In this document: positions 29,277-37,900 of the stretch, one piece after another
How positions within the stretch are numbered: the first letter of the stretch is position 1
How the letters are laid out: every line of letters begins with the position of its first letter
From: an uncultured Sulfurimonas sp.
GTDB taxonomy: Bacteria; Campylobacterota; Campylobacteria; Campylobacterales; Sulfurimonadaceae
Assembly (NCBI GenBank): GCA_937900945.1
Contig: CALCGG010000207.1
Span: forward strand, 1-41,325
Length of the DNA: 41,325 nt
Direction of reading: 5' to 3'
Notes under the pieces: model-generated
Told to the model about the DNA's origin: nothing
Databases searched by the model: none
What the model saw: the letters and a program-made list of their open reading frames with translations, nothing else
Program-made: the position numbers and the translations under genes

Positions 29277-29582
29277 TTATGCGATAGGTGGTTTGAAAAA
29301 TTTCAAATTAGTTTGAAAGATGTAAGATTCTTTTTTTTGAGATAGCAAAGAGTTGGTCGAATTCATTTGGGCTAAAATGCTATACTGAGGAAGTAAATAA
29401 GCATGGTGATATTCATAATGGATATCACAAATATCACCATGATCTGATGGAACTTCAAGTTCGCTTATATATTCAGAGACAGAACAGTGATTGTTATCAT
29501 AAGAAGCAAATACATATTCGTGAACTAGAGAGAAGCTCATTACAAACAACAGTATTAAAGGTAGCATACTCTTTATTTTCAT
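29277..29582 (-). CDS. Small secreted Cys/His-containing protein at the head of the metal-efflux operon
   Basis: 101 aa, minus strand. A clear signal sequence (residues 1-26) precedes a short mature part with two cysteines and several His/Asp/Glu (DHGDICDIHYEYHH) and a C-terminal FKPPIA. I do not recognise the family with certainty. Its place 54 bases before the TolC-type gene, and its Cys/His content, resemble the small periplasmic proteins (such as CzcI) found at the head of heavy-metal RND operons, so a metal-binding accessory or sensor is suggested by inference. No strong ribosome binding site was found; the promoter-like box is very close to the ATG. Confidence 0.6.
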   Translation of the reverse strand: MKIKSMLPLILLFVMSFSLVHEYVFASYDNNHCSVSEYISELEVPSDHGDICDIHYEYHHAYLLPQYSILAQMNSTNSLLSQKKESYIFQTNLKFFKPPIA

Positions 29583-29588
29583 TCTTGA

Positions 29589-29617
29589 ATTGTATCATAT
29601 TTTATGGTTTATCTTAA
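29589..29617 (-). promoter_or_regulatory. Putative promoter of the metal-efflux cluster
   Basis: On the minus strand: TTAAGA, 17 bases, TACAAT (29594-29589). The -10 box ends only 6 bases from the ATG at 29582, so the transcript would have almost no leader; translation could then be leaderless. It overlaps the last bases of modC. Confidence 0.35.
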
Positions 29618-30471
29618 GAAATTGAAGAGATAGTCGGTGAAAATGCTTTGGTGCTGACCGCTACGCTTTGACCGACTGTGAAAGATTTTGCCTCGCTGGA
29701 ATCCAGCACAACCTCTACTATCTGTTGTCCGATTGCTACTATGGCTACATGTATGACATCCGCCTTTATGATGTCCAAAAGCTCCCCTTGGAGTGTGAAC
29801 TTTTGACTTCCTTTTGTTTGCAGAAACACATCTTTTGGCGTTGAATCTTTCGTGATGACACCTTGTTTGAGTACAATAACTCTCTGTGCCAAACGATAGA
29901 TCTCACTTGGGTCATGACTCACCATGATTGTTGTCATCTCAAACTCTTTATGCATGGTTAAAATATCGTTTTGAAGCTTTGTTCTCATAAGAGGGTCAAG
30001 TGCTGAGAGCGGCTCATCCATGAGTAGAACTTTTGGGCGGTTCATAAGCGCGCGGCACAAGGCAACACGTTGTTTCTGACCACCGCTTAGAGTATCGGGA
30101 TAACGGTTTTTAAGCTCAGTAAGTTCCGTTAACTCAAGTAAATGTTTAGCCAACTCTTTGTCTTTTTTTACAAAAAGCAGGTTTTTCTCAACGCTCATAT
30201 TTGGAAAGAGGGCATAGTCTTGAAACACAAAACCGATTTCTCTCTCTTGCGGAGCTTTGTTTATCTTCGTATCAAGCCATGTTTTTCCAAAAACATCTAT
30301 CTTGCCCTCAGCTTTTTCAAGCCCCGCCAAGATTCTTAAAAGTGTTGTTTTACCACTTCCGCTTTCTCCTGCAACCGCTATAAACTCACCTTTTTTTATG
30401 TTTACATGTATGTCTAGAGTCATCTCTGCTTGAGTTCCATGTAGCTGTTTTTTGATTGCAATCTCAATCAT
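29614..30471 (-). CDS. modC: Molybdate ABC transporter ATP-binding protein
   Basis: 285 aa, minus strand. Walker A GESGSGKT (residues 35-42), Q-loop FQDYALFPNMSV, ABC signature LSGGQKQRVALCRAL, and Walker B VLLMDEPLSALDP, followed by the switch His in MVSHDPSE. The last 70 residues form a C-terminal TOBE/Mop-like regulatory domain, shorter than in E. coli ModC (352 aa). It powers uptake of molybdate (or tungstate). It overlaps modB by 4 bases. Confidence 0.9.
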   Translation of the reverse strand: MIEIAIKKQLHGTQAEMTLDIHVNIKKGEFIAVAGESGSGKTTLLRILAGLEKAEGKIDVFGKTWLDTKINKAPQEREIGFVFQDYALFPNMSVEKNLLFVKKDKELAKHLLELTELTELKNRYPDTLSGGQKQRVALCRALMNRPKVLLMDEPLSALDPLMRTKLQNDILTMHKEFEMTTIMVSHDPSEIYRLAQRVIVLKQGVITKDSTPKDVFLQTKGSQKFTLQGELLDIIKADVIHVAIVAIGQQIVEVVLDSSEAKSFTVGQSVAVSTKAFSPTISSIS

Positions 30472-31154
30472 ACTATTATCCCCGCTTTACGGGTATAGTG
30501 ATGGTTAAAAAGATAAACGCCAAGTAGGACTGAAAAGCTGATAAGAAGCATAATGGCACTGTAGATGTGGGCATTGGCGTAGTCCATCACTTCAACTGCT
30601 TCATAAATAGCGACAGAAGCCACTTTTGTCTCTCCGGGGATTGAACCGCCGACCATTAAAACAACACCGAACTCTCCGACCGTATGTGCAAAGGTGATGA
30701 TAGTCGCAGTCAAAAGTGCCGGTTTTATGTTTGGAAGCGCCACATGTAAGAGTGTGGTAAGTTTACTTTTACCTGCAATGTAAGCCGCTTCAAGCATGTT
30801 TTTATTTAAAGATTCAAAACCGCCTTGAAGCGGTTGAACCATAAAAGGAAAAGAGTAAAAACAGCTCGCAATAACAAGCCCTGTAAAATTAAAAACCATT
30901 TTTATCCCAAAAGTCTCTTCAAAAAAAGCACCGATAGGTGAGTTCTGAGAGAGTGCAAAGAGTATGTAAAAACCTATGACCGAAGGCGGTAAAACTATCG
31001 GAAGTGATACAACAGCTTCTATAAATGGCTTAAAACGGCTCTTTGTCTGACTCAGCCACCAACTCAGAGGAAGAGCTATGAAAAAGAGTATAAAAGTTGT
31101 AATGCCGGCGAGTTTAAAAGAGAGGTAAAATGGTTCTAAATCAAGTCCGTTCAT
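30468..31154 (-). CDS. modB: Molybdate ABC transporter permease
   Basis: 228 aa, minus strand, with five or six membrane helices. The binding-protein-dependent permease motif is present as EAAYIAGKSKLTTLLHVALPN, which is the E-A-A-x3-G loop that docks on ModC, and TFAHTVGEFGVVLMVGGSIPGET is characteristic of ModB. It overlaps the Mop-domain gene by 4 bases and modC by 4 bases, so all three are one operon. Confidence 0.93.
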   Translation of the reverse strand: MNGLDLEPFYLSFKLAGITTFILFFIALPLSWWLSQTKSRFKPFIEAVVSLPIVLPPSVIGFYILFALSQNSPIGAFFEETFGIKMVFNFTGLVIASCFYSFPFMVQPLQGGFESLNKNMLEAAYIAGKSKLTTLLHVALPNIKPALLTATIITFAHTVGEFGVVLMVGGSIPGETKVASVAIYEAVEVMDYANAHIYSAIMLLISFSVLLGVYLFNHHYTRKAGIIV

Positions 31155-31558
31155 CCGTTTTCTCCTACTATTTGCGCTACCGAAATGTCAGTTGCTTTTA
31201 TGAGTGCGATGATTTTATCGCCAACTTTTATATCCATTTTTGAAGCAGAATTTTGTGTGATTATACTCTCTAAAATTGTATCTTTTATCTTGATTTTCAC
31301 ACTGCAAAGAATCACTCCATTGTCAATTTCATAAACTTCACCATGAAGCTGGTTAGAGATACTTATCTGATGTTCTATTTCTTTTGCCAAAGAGATATTT
31401 GTAGCCTTAGCTTTTATCGTTACATGTGTACCGACCTGCAGTTTTTCATTTAACTCCAACGCGACCATACTCATATGAAACCCAAGAGCATCAAAGCTCA
31501 AAGCTGAGATGTTTTGGTGTTTTTTGATATTTGTAATGGTGGCTTTGATTTGGTTCAT
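31151..31558 (-). CDS. Tandem Mop (TOBE) domain molybdate-binding protein
   Basis: 135 aa from the ATG at 31558, which has AAAGGA about 9 bases ahead; an in-frame ATG at 31672 would translate through the promoter and is rejected. The protein consists of two Mop repeats (about residues 2-62 and 68-132), each with the pattern G/T-x-I-T, V-G-x-x-V-x-x-x-I-K-A-T-x-I-S. Mop domains bind oxyanions such as molybdate, serving storage or sensing. It has no DNA-binding helix-turn-helix, so it is not ModE itself. It is first in the mop-modB-modC operon. Confidence 0.85.
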   Translation of the reverse strand: MNQIKATITNIKKHQNISALSFDALGFHMSMVALELNEKLQVGTHVTIKAKATNISLAKEIEHQISISNQLHGEVYEIDNGVILCSVKIKIKDTILESIITQNSASKMDIKVGDKIIALIKATDISVAQIVGENG

Positions 31559-31579
31559 GTAACTCAATCCTTTATTAGT

Positions 31580-31614
31580 ATCGTAGTATATTATTTTATA
31601 TATCGAAGTGTCAA
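31580..31614 (-). promoter_or_regulatory. mop-modBC promoter overlapped by a ModE-like operator
   Basis: On the minus strand, TTGACA (31614-31609), 18 bases, TATACT (31590-31585) forms a good sigma-70 promoter 22-26 bases ahead of the ATG at 31558. Over it lies an imperfect inverted repeat on the plus strand: ATCGTAGTATA (31580-31590), 6-base spacer, TATATATCGAA (31597-31607). The E. coli ModE box is two ATCG-x3-TATA type half-sites about 6-7 bases apart, and both half-sites here keep the CG and TATA parts. Repression by molybdate-bound ModE would block this promoter. The operator call is inference from pattern; no ModE gene is in the window. Confidence 0.6.
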
Positions 31615-31672
31615 GGTACTTATTTTTTGTAATAAAATTAAGATAAAATACTTTCTTCAAGGAGACTCTCAA

Positions 31673-32455
31673 ATGCTCAGAATAGTTTTATTTTTACTTC
31701 TACTTACTTACACTTCACTTTTTGCAAAAGATTATAAATTAGAGTTAGGTCTCGGCGTGGGTTCATTGTATTATCCAAATTATATCGGCTCTAAAACAAC
31801 ACAAATCATAACAGTTCCATTGCCATATATACGATACAGAGGAGATTATTTTCGTATTGATGAGAATGGATTAAGCGGAAAGCTTTTTGGCGTAGACGGA
31901 TTAAGGCTTGATTTGAGTGTCAGCGGTTCTCTTCCGGCAAACAGTGAACAAAACGGAACCAGAGAAGGGATGCCAGACTTAGACTTGACAGGTGAAGTCG
32001 GTTTGCAGCTCATATATAAGATTTTTCAAAAGGGTGTCAGTACGCTCGAGTTTGAGTTTCCTATCCGTGCTGTTTTATCTACCGATTTTACCAACCTTAA
32101 ATATCGAGGGTTAGTCTCAAATCCTCAGCTAAAGTACTCACTGGATTATAGTGAGTTTTCTTTTTCATTTAGAAGCGGCGTTATGATAGCCGATGAAAAT
32201 TACAATAGTTATTATTATGAAGTAGAAGAAAAATATGCAACTCCGAGTAGACCGGCATACAAGGCAAAGGGAGGCTTTAGCGGTATCAGAAACAGAATAG
32301 GGATGACCTACCGAAAAAACAACTGGTGGGCCGGAGCATTTATCTCTCACTTTAGTATAAACAATGCCGTATTTAAAGATTCGCCACTCGTTCAAACACA
32401 TGACGCCACATATGCCGGCGCATCGGTTGCCTATATATTTTATACTCAGGATTAG
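31673..32455 (+). CDS. MipA/OmpV family outer-membrane protein
   Basis: 260 aa from the ATG at 31673, supported by AAGGAG nine bases ahead and by a signal peptide (residues 1-18) starting there; a longer frame from 31514 would run backward through the promoter region. The mature part is a beta-barrel of alternating strands beginning KLELGLGVGSLYYPNYIGSK and ending in YAGASVAYIFYTQD, as in MipA/OmpV. Such proteins act as scaffolds for murein synthesis or as outer-membrane channels. It is divergent from the molybdate operon, and the ModE-like box lies 66 bases upstream, so molybdate control is possible. The 119-base gap after it holds no recognised element. Confidence 0.85.
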   Translation: MLRIVLFLLLLTYTSLFAKDYKLELGLGVGSLYYPNYIGSKTTQIITVPLPYIRYRGDYFRIDENGLSGKLFGVDGLRLDLSVSGSLPANSEQNGTREGMPDLDLTGEVGLQLIYKIFQKGVSTLEFEFPIRAVLSTDFTNLKYRGLVSNPQLKYSLDYSEFSFSFRSGVMIADENYNSYYYEVEEKYATPSRPAYKAKGGFSGIRNRIGMTYRKNNWWAGAFISHFSINNAVFKDSPLVQTHDATYAGASVAYIFYTQD

Positions 32456-32574
32456 ATTTTTTACTTTAAATGTAATATTATTGCTTAAGTTAGTGCCATT
32501 CTTTACAAAGGGTGTAGTTTTGTATATTTAAGCACAATATGAGTAGTATTTCTCTACTTACAAAATAGGAAAAT

Positions 32575-33732
32575 ATGATGTTCAATAAGATATGGGAAGT
32601 ATTTTGGAGATTTTTAGGATTGGGCTTTATTAGTTTCGGTGGACCTGCTGCACACATCGGATATTTCCAAAAAACTTTTGTACAAAAGCTTCAATGGATA
32701 GATTCTCAAGCATATGCAAGACTAATATCCATGAGTCAATTTTTACCAGGTCCGGGATCAAGCCAAATTGGATTTGCCATTGGAGTTCGTCGTGCAGGTA
32801 TTTTTGGAGGGATAGCCGCATTTGTAGGTTTTACATTACCATCATTCCTCTTACTCTATTTTCTTGCCACCACCAATAGTGAGCAGTATTCCAGCGTATT
32901 CGCAGGTATTGTTCATGGATTAAAACTGCTGGCTGTCGTTGTTGTTGCTGATGCTGTACTCAGCATGTTTAAATCATTTTGCAAAGAAAGAATCTCGATT
33001 GCAATCGCTGTGTTTACCTCTGCTGCTTTACTGTTTATGCCAAGCTTATGGACTCAGATGAGCGTTTTAGTGATGGCAGCTATTGTAGGCATCCTATATA
33101 CTAAACCAAATCTCCATAATAATCTAGCCAAAATACGATTTAAGAAACTGCCTCTTATAGTGTTCTTTATCTTTTTTTTCGGTTTGCCTTTTCTAGCAGC
33201 TATGTCACCATGGCTAGAACTGTTCTCTGATTTTTATCAATCTGGAAGTCTGGTCTTTGGCGGTGGTCATGTTGTTTTACCCCTTTTGCAACAAACATTA
33301 GGAGATTCCATCTCTACTGATCGCTTTTTATTAGGGTATGCCAGTGCCCAAGCTGTGCCGGGACCAATGTTTTCAGTAGCTGCTTTTTTGGGAGCGGATT
33401 TATCGCCGGACAATCAGCTTTTAGGTTCCGTATTGGCAACGGTAGCTATATTTTTACCAGGCTTTTTACTTCTTCTAGGTTTACAAGGAACATGGGAATC
33501 ACTTGTAGCAAAACCAAAAATAGCGGGTGCAGTCTGGGGTATTAATGCAGCTGTGGTTGGTCTATTACTCTCTGCCCTGTACAACCCTATATTTACCAGT
33601 GCCGTTTCCACGCCTGTAGAAATGTCCTTAGTAATCATAGGCTTCTTTTTATTAAGGACGGTTAGAATACCAATAGTAATATTAGTATTTGCATTTGGTG
33701 CAATTGGAGTGCTCCTAATTACATCCATGTGA
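32575..33732 (+). CDS. chrA: Chromate transporter ChrA
   Basis: 385 aa, two homologous halves of the CHR superfamily: the first with FLGLGFISFGGPAAHIGYF and LPGPGSSQIGFAIG, the second with SGSLVFGGGHVVLPLLQQ and GYASAQAVPGPMFSVAAFLG. About ten membrane helices. Long-chain ChrA exports chromate using the membrane potential or, in some bacteria, exchanges it for sulfate. No chrB or other chromate gene is adjacent. Two adjacent ATGs (32575, 32578) are equally possible. An AT-rich leader precedes it. Confidence 0.93.
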   Translation: MMFNKIWEVFWRFLGLGFISFGGPAAHIGYFQKTFVQKLQWIDSQAYARLISMSQFLPGPGSSQIGFAIGVRRAGIFGGIAAFVGFTLPSFLLLYFLATTNSEQYSSVFAGIVHGLKLLAVVVVADAVLSMFKSFCKERISIAIAVFTSAALLFMPSLWTQMSVLVMAAIVGILYTKPNLHNNLAKIRFKKLPLIVFFIFFFGLPFLAAMSPWLELFSDFYQSGSLVFGGGHVVLPLLQQTLGDSISTDRFLLGYASAQAVPGPMFSVAAFLGADLSPDNQLLGSVLATVAIFLPGFLLLLGLQGTWESLVAKPKIAGAVWGINAAVVGLLLSALYNPIFTSAVSTPVEMSLVIIGFFLLRTVRIPIVILVFAFGAIGVLLITSM

Positions 33733-33771
33733 ATGAATCTCTATGTTTAAGAAGTTTTAAGGGAAGTGAAA

Positions 33772-34914
33772 ATGTATGATTTTTTAATAATTGGAGCTGG
33801 AAGTGCAGGGTGCAGCATAGCTCATTTTTTACAACAAAATGGTAAAAAAGTGGCTGTTATGGATAGAGAAGGCATAGCCGCAGGAGCTAGTGGAGCGGCA
33901 GGAGCATTCCTGTCACCTCTTCCTGGTAAGCAAAATCCTTACAATACTTTTGTCAATGACGCTCTCGACTTTTCAATGGATTTTTATCAAAAATTACTCC
34001 CTGAGGCACTTGACAAAAAAGGTGTTCTTCGAGTTGCAGCTGATAACTTCAAGCAAGAAAAACTAAAAAACAACGCTGTAGCGTATGATTATTTTGATGC
34101 CGATAAACTGCAAAATATATCAAAAAATTTTAGAGAGATAGATGGCTATTTTTATGAGAATGCAGCTGTCTTAGATCCTTTGAAAATTTGTAATAAATTA
34201 CTCGAAGGATGTGATTTTTACACTCGAGATGTAAGAGAGTTGACTTTTGAAAATGGATTTTACATACTAGAAGATATAAAAGCAAAAAACATCATTTTAG
34301 CCCAAGGAGTAAGCAACTCCTTAGTAGAGATTCCTTATATGCAAATATCTCCAATTTTTGGACTTAGAGTTGATGTAAAAACAACAACGAATATCCCTTG
34401 TAATATCCATAAATCCATCTCTGTCTCAACAAATAAACAAGATGGTACGGTATCCATCGGAGCAACGCAGGAAAGACATGATAGTTCAAAAATGGAGTGT
34501 TTAACGACATGTGACAAGTGTGCTTTTTATGTAAATAGCGAAGAAGTACAGATAAAAACTCTTTTAAATCAGGCAGATGAGTTGATTGAGCTGGAAAATT
34601 TAGAAGTAGTAAAAGTATATAAAGGTGCCAGAGCGTCTATCAAAAGCTACTTTCCTGTTATCGGCAAGATTGTAGACTATGAAAAATCTTTACAAATATA
34701 TCCATCCATAAAGAATGGTACAAAAATCCCAATAAACTCTCTTCTTTATTATCCAAACCTCTATGTCATAAACGCACTTGGTTCAAGAGGTTTTGTATTT
34801 GGTCCTTATCTGGCAAAAATTTTAAGTGAAAATATAATCAATGACACTCAAATACCTAAAGAACTCTCAACACAAAAACTTTTTTATAAAATGGCCAGAT
34901 CAAAATCACATTAA
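33772..34914 (+). CDS. Stand-alone MnmC-type FAD-dependent oxidoreductase
   Basis: 380 aa from the ATG at 33772 (GGGAAG upstream; a GTG two codons earlier is also possible). The N-terminal FAD-binding motif is IIGAGSAGCSIAHF, and SGAAGAFLSPLPGKQNPYN with the C-terminal NALGSRGFVFGPYLAKIL aligns well with the oxidase domain of MnmC, more closely than with glycine oxidase. MnmC's oxidase removes carboxymethyl from cmnm5 at tRNA wobble uridine. The methyltransferase domain present in E. coli MnmC is absent. A zinc-knuckle-like C-x2-C (residues 245-248) is seen. An alternative is another D-amino-acid-oxidase-family enzyme. Confidence 0.75.
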   Translation: MYDFLIIGAGSAGCSIAHFLQQNGKKVAVMDREGIAAGASGAAGAFLSPLPGKQNPYNTFVNDALDFSMDFYQKLLPEALDKKGVLRVAADNFKQEKLKNNAVAYDYFDADKLQNISKNFREIDGYFYENAAVLDPLKICNKLLEGCDFYTRDVRELTFENGFYILEDIKAKNIILAQGVSNSLVEIPYMQISPIFGLRVDVKTTTNIPCNIHKSISVSTNKQDGTVSIGATQERHDSSKMECLTTCDKCAFYVNSEEVQIKTLLNQADELIELENLEVVKVYKGARASIKSYFPVIGKIVDYEKSLQIYPSIKNGTKIPINSLLYYPNLYVINALGSRGFVFGPYLAKILSENIINDTQIPKELSTQKLFYKMARSKSH

Positions 34915-34923
34915 AAAAATTAC

Positions 34924-34950
34924 TTCACATTAAGCCGTTTTTACTATAAT
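34924..34950 (+). promoter_or_regulatory. Putative promoter for dnaE
   Basis: TTCACA (34924-34929), 15 bases, TATAAT (34945-34950), 37 bases before the dnaE ATG. The spacing is short but the -10 box is perfect. Confidence 0.4.
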
Positions 34951-34987
34951 ATTATCCTTACAAACCAAACTTCTAAAGGTATTACCC

Positions 34988-37900
34988 ATGAGCGTACAAC
35001 CCTTCACACATTTACATCTTCATACAGAATACTCACTGTTAGATGGTGCAAATAAATTAACAAATTTAGTAAGCCGTGTGAAAGAGCTTGGTATGACCTC
35101 TGTTGCCATGACGGATCATGGGAATATGTTTGGTGCTATTGACTTTTATAAACAGATGAAAGAAGCAGGACTCAAGCCTATTATCGGGATGGAAGGGTAT
35201 ATCCATAATGGCGCTACGCTGGATGATAAAACTACAAGACAGAGGTTTCATGTTTGTCTGTATGCAAAAAATAAAAAAGGCTATGAGAACCTCATGTACC
35301 TTTCTTCCAAGGCTTTTATAGACGGATTTTACTACTTTCCCCGCATCAACAAACAAGAGCTTCGTGAGCATTCTGAAGGGATTATCTGCTCTTCTGCATG
35401 TTTGCAGGGTGAAGTGAACTGGCATCTTAACCTTAGTGAGAGAAATCTTAAAAACGGTGCACTTGGGTATGAAGCGGCAAAACAAGTCGCTCTTGAATAT
35501 AAAGAGATATTCGGTGATGATTTTTACCTTGAACTTATGCGTCATGGGATTGGTGACCAGCTCAACATCGATGAACAGATTTTAAAAATCGCCAAAGAAA
35601 CAGAGATAAAAGTCGTAGCGACAAATGACACGCACTACACTTACCCCGGCGATGCTCAATACCATGAAGCGTTTATGTGTATAGGGATGAATAAACTCTA
35701 TGATGACCCAAATCGTATGCGCCATTCAGTGCATGAGTTTTACATTAAAAGCCCAGCGCAGATGGCTCGGCTTTTTGCTGATATTCCTGAAGCTATAACG
35801 CACACTCAGGAGATTGTAGATAAATGTGAAGATTACAGTCCTATCGTTAAAACCCCAACACCACCTAACTTCAAATTTACAAAAGAGTATGCAACAGCTG
35901 AAGGTTTAAATATCAACTATGCCGATGATACGCCTATATCTAAAGATGCCAGTGAAGATGAGAAAAAGAAATGGTTCAGTGCGGCTGATAAAAATGATGC
36001 AGAATATTTCATCGTAAAGTGCCGTGAAGGTTTAGAGAACAGACTCAAGATAGTTCCACCGGAGCGTCATCAGGAGTACAGAGACAGACTTGAGTTTGAG
36101 ATGGATGTTATAAACTCCATGAAATTTCCGGGTTACATGATGATAGTCTGGGATTTTGTGAAAGAGGCAAAAAGAATCGGTGTGGCTGTTGGTCCAGGGC
36201 GTGGTTCGGCAGCGGGGAGTTTGGTTGCTTTTTCTCTCGACATCACCGACATTGACCCTATGAAGTATGATTTGCTTTTTGAGCGTTTTTTAAATCCTGA
36301 ACGTGTAAGTATGCCCGATATCGATATGGACTTCATGCAGGCACGACGCGGCGAAGTTATAGACTATGTTGTGCAAAAATACGGACGAAATCAGGTAGCG
36401 CAAATAGTCACTTTTGGTTCACTTCTTGCAAAAGGGGTTATCCGTGACGTTGCCAGAGTTTTGGACATGCCTCTGAGTCAGGCAGACAAAATGGCAAAAC
36501 TTGTTCCCGATGAGCTTGGCATCACACTCAACGGTAAAACAAAAAATGGGGAGTTTAAAGAGGGTGCTTTTCAAAAAGAGCCGAAACTTCAAGAGCTCAT
36601 AGCGAGTGATCCGAATTCTGCAAGAGTTTGGGAGTTTGCTAAAAAGCTTGAAGGACTCAAGAGAAACTCAGGGATGCATGCAGCCGGCGTTGTTATCTCA
36701 AACGAGGAACTTTGGAAAAAAACTCCTATCTATAAACCATCAGGTGAGACAACTTTTATAACACAGTATTCACTGAACTTCCTCGAAGATGTCGATCTCA
36801 TAAAGTTTGACTTCTTGGGACTGAAAACTCTCGATGTAATTGACAATGCTATAAAGCTGATAAAAAGAAGATATGACAAAGATATCGACTGGCATCTCAT
36901 AGATGAAAATGACAAAAAAGTTTATGATGTGGTTCAAACAGGCGAGACTGTTGGCATGTTCCAGATAGAGTCCTCCGGTATGCAGGATTTAAACAAACGC
37001 TTAAAACCTTCAAACTTCGAGGATCTTATCGCGGTCTTGGCACTTTATCGTCCGGGTCCAATGGAGTCGGGGATGCTTGATGACTTCATCGAGCGTAAAC
37101 ATGGTCGTCAGGCGATTACATATGTATTTCCCGCACTTGAAGAGATACTTAAGCCGACGTATGGGGTTATCGTTTATCAAGAACAGGTAATGCAGATTGT
37201 TCAAACCATAGGCGGTTTTAGCCTTGGCGGTGCGGATATCGTTCGTCGCGCCATGGGTAAGAAAAAAGTTGAAGAGATGCTAAAGTACAACAAAGAGTTT
37301 TCTCTTGGTGCACAAAAACAGGGACTTGATTACGACAAAGCTTCAAAACTTTTTGACCTTATTGAAAAGTTTGCCGGATACGGTTTTAACAAATCACACT
37401 CGGCAGCGTACGCGATGGTTACATTCCAGACTGCATGGCTCAAAGCGTACTATCCAAACGAGTTCATGGCGGCACTTTTAACCTCAGACAAAGACAACAT
37501 GGATAAAGTTGTCCGTTATATCGATGAGGTAAGACGGATGGGAATCGAGCTTTTACCTCCTGATGTTAACGACTCATACTTGGAATTTTCAGCGATAACC
37601 AAAGATGAGAGAGAGATTGTTTTATTTGGTCTTGGAGCTATTAAAGGGGTTGGAAAATCTGCTGTTTTATCCATCATTGAGACGAGAGAAAAGAGCGGAG
37701 ATTTTACCTCCATCCAAGATTTCGTAAATAGAATCGACCCTTCAAAAGTAAACAAACGCTTTGTAGAATCTGTCATAAAAGCAGGCGGATTTGACAGGTT
37801 TGGATTCTCAAGAAAAGCACTTTTAGACCAGATAGAACTCATCGTTGAGACTGCAAAAAAAGCGAGTGATGCCAAGAAAAATGCGATGGGAAGTCTTTTT

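Noticed and set aside
31514-31672. N-terminal extension of the MipA/OmpV frame, and the matching extension of the mop frame on the minus strand (31559-31672)
   Set aside because: Both extensions run through the divergent promoter region; better starts with ribosome binding sites exist at 31673 (plus) and 31558 (minus).
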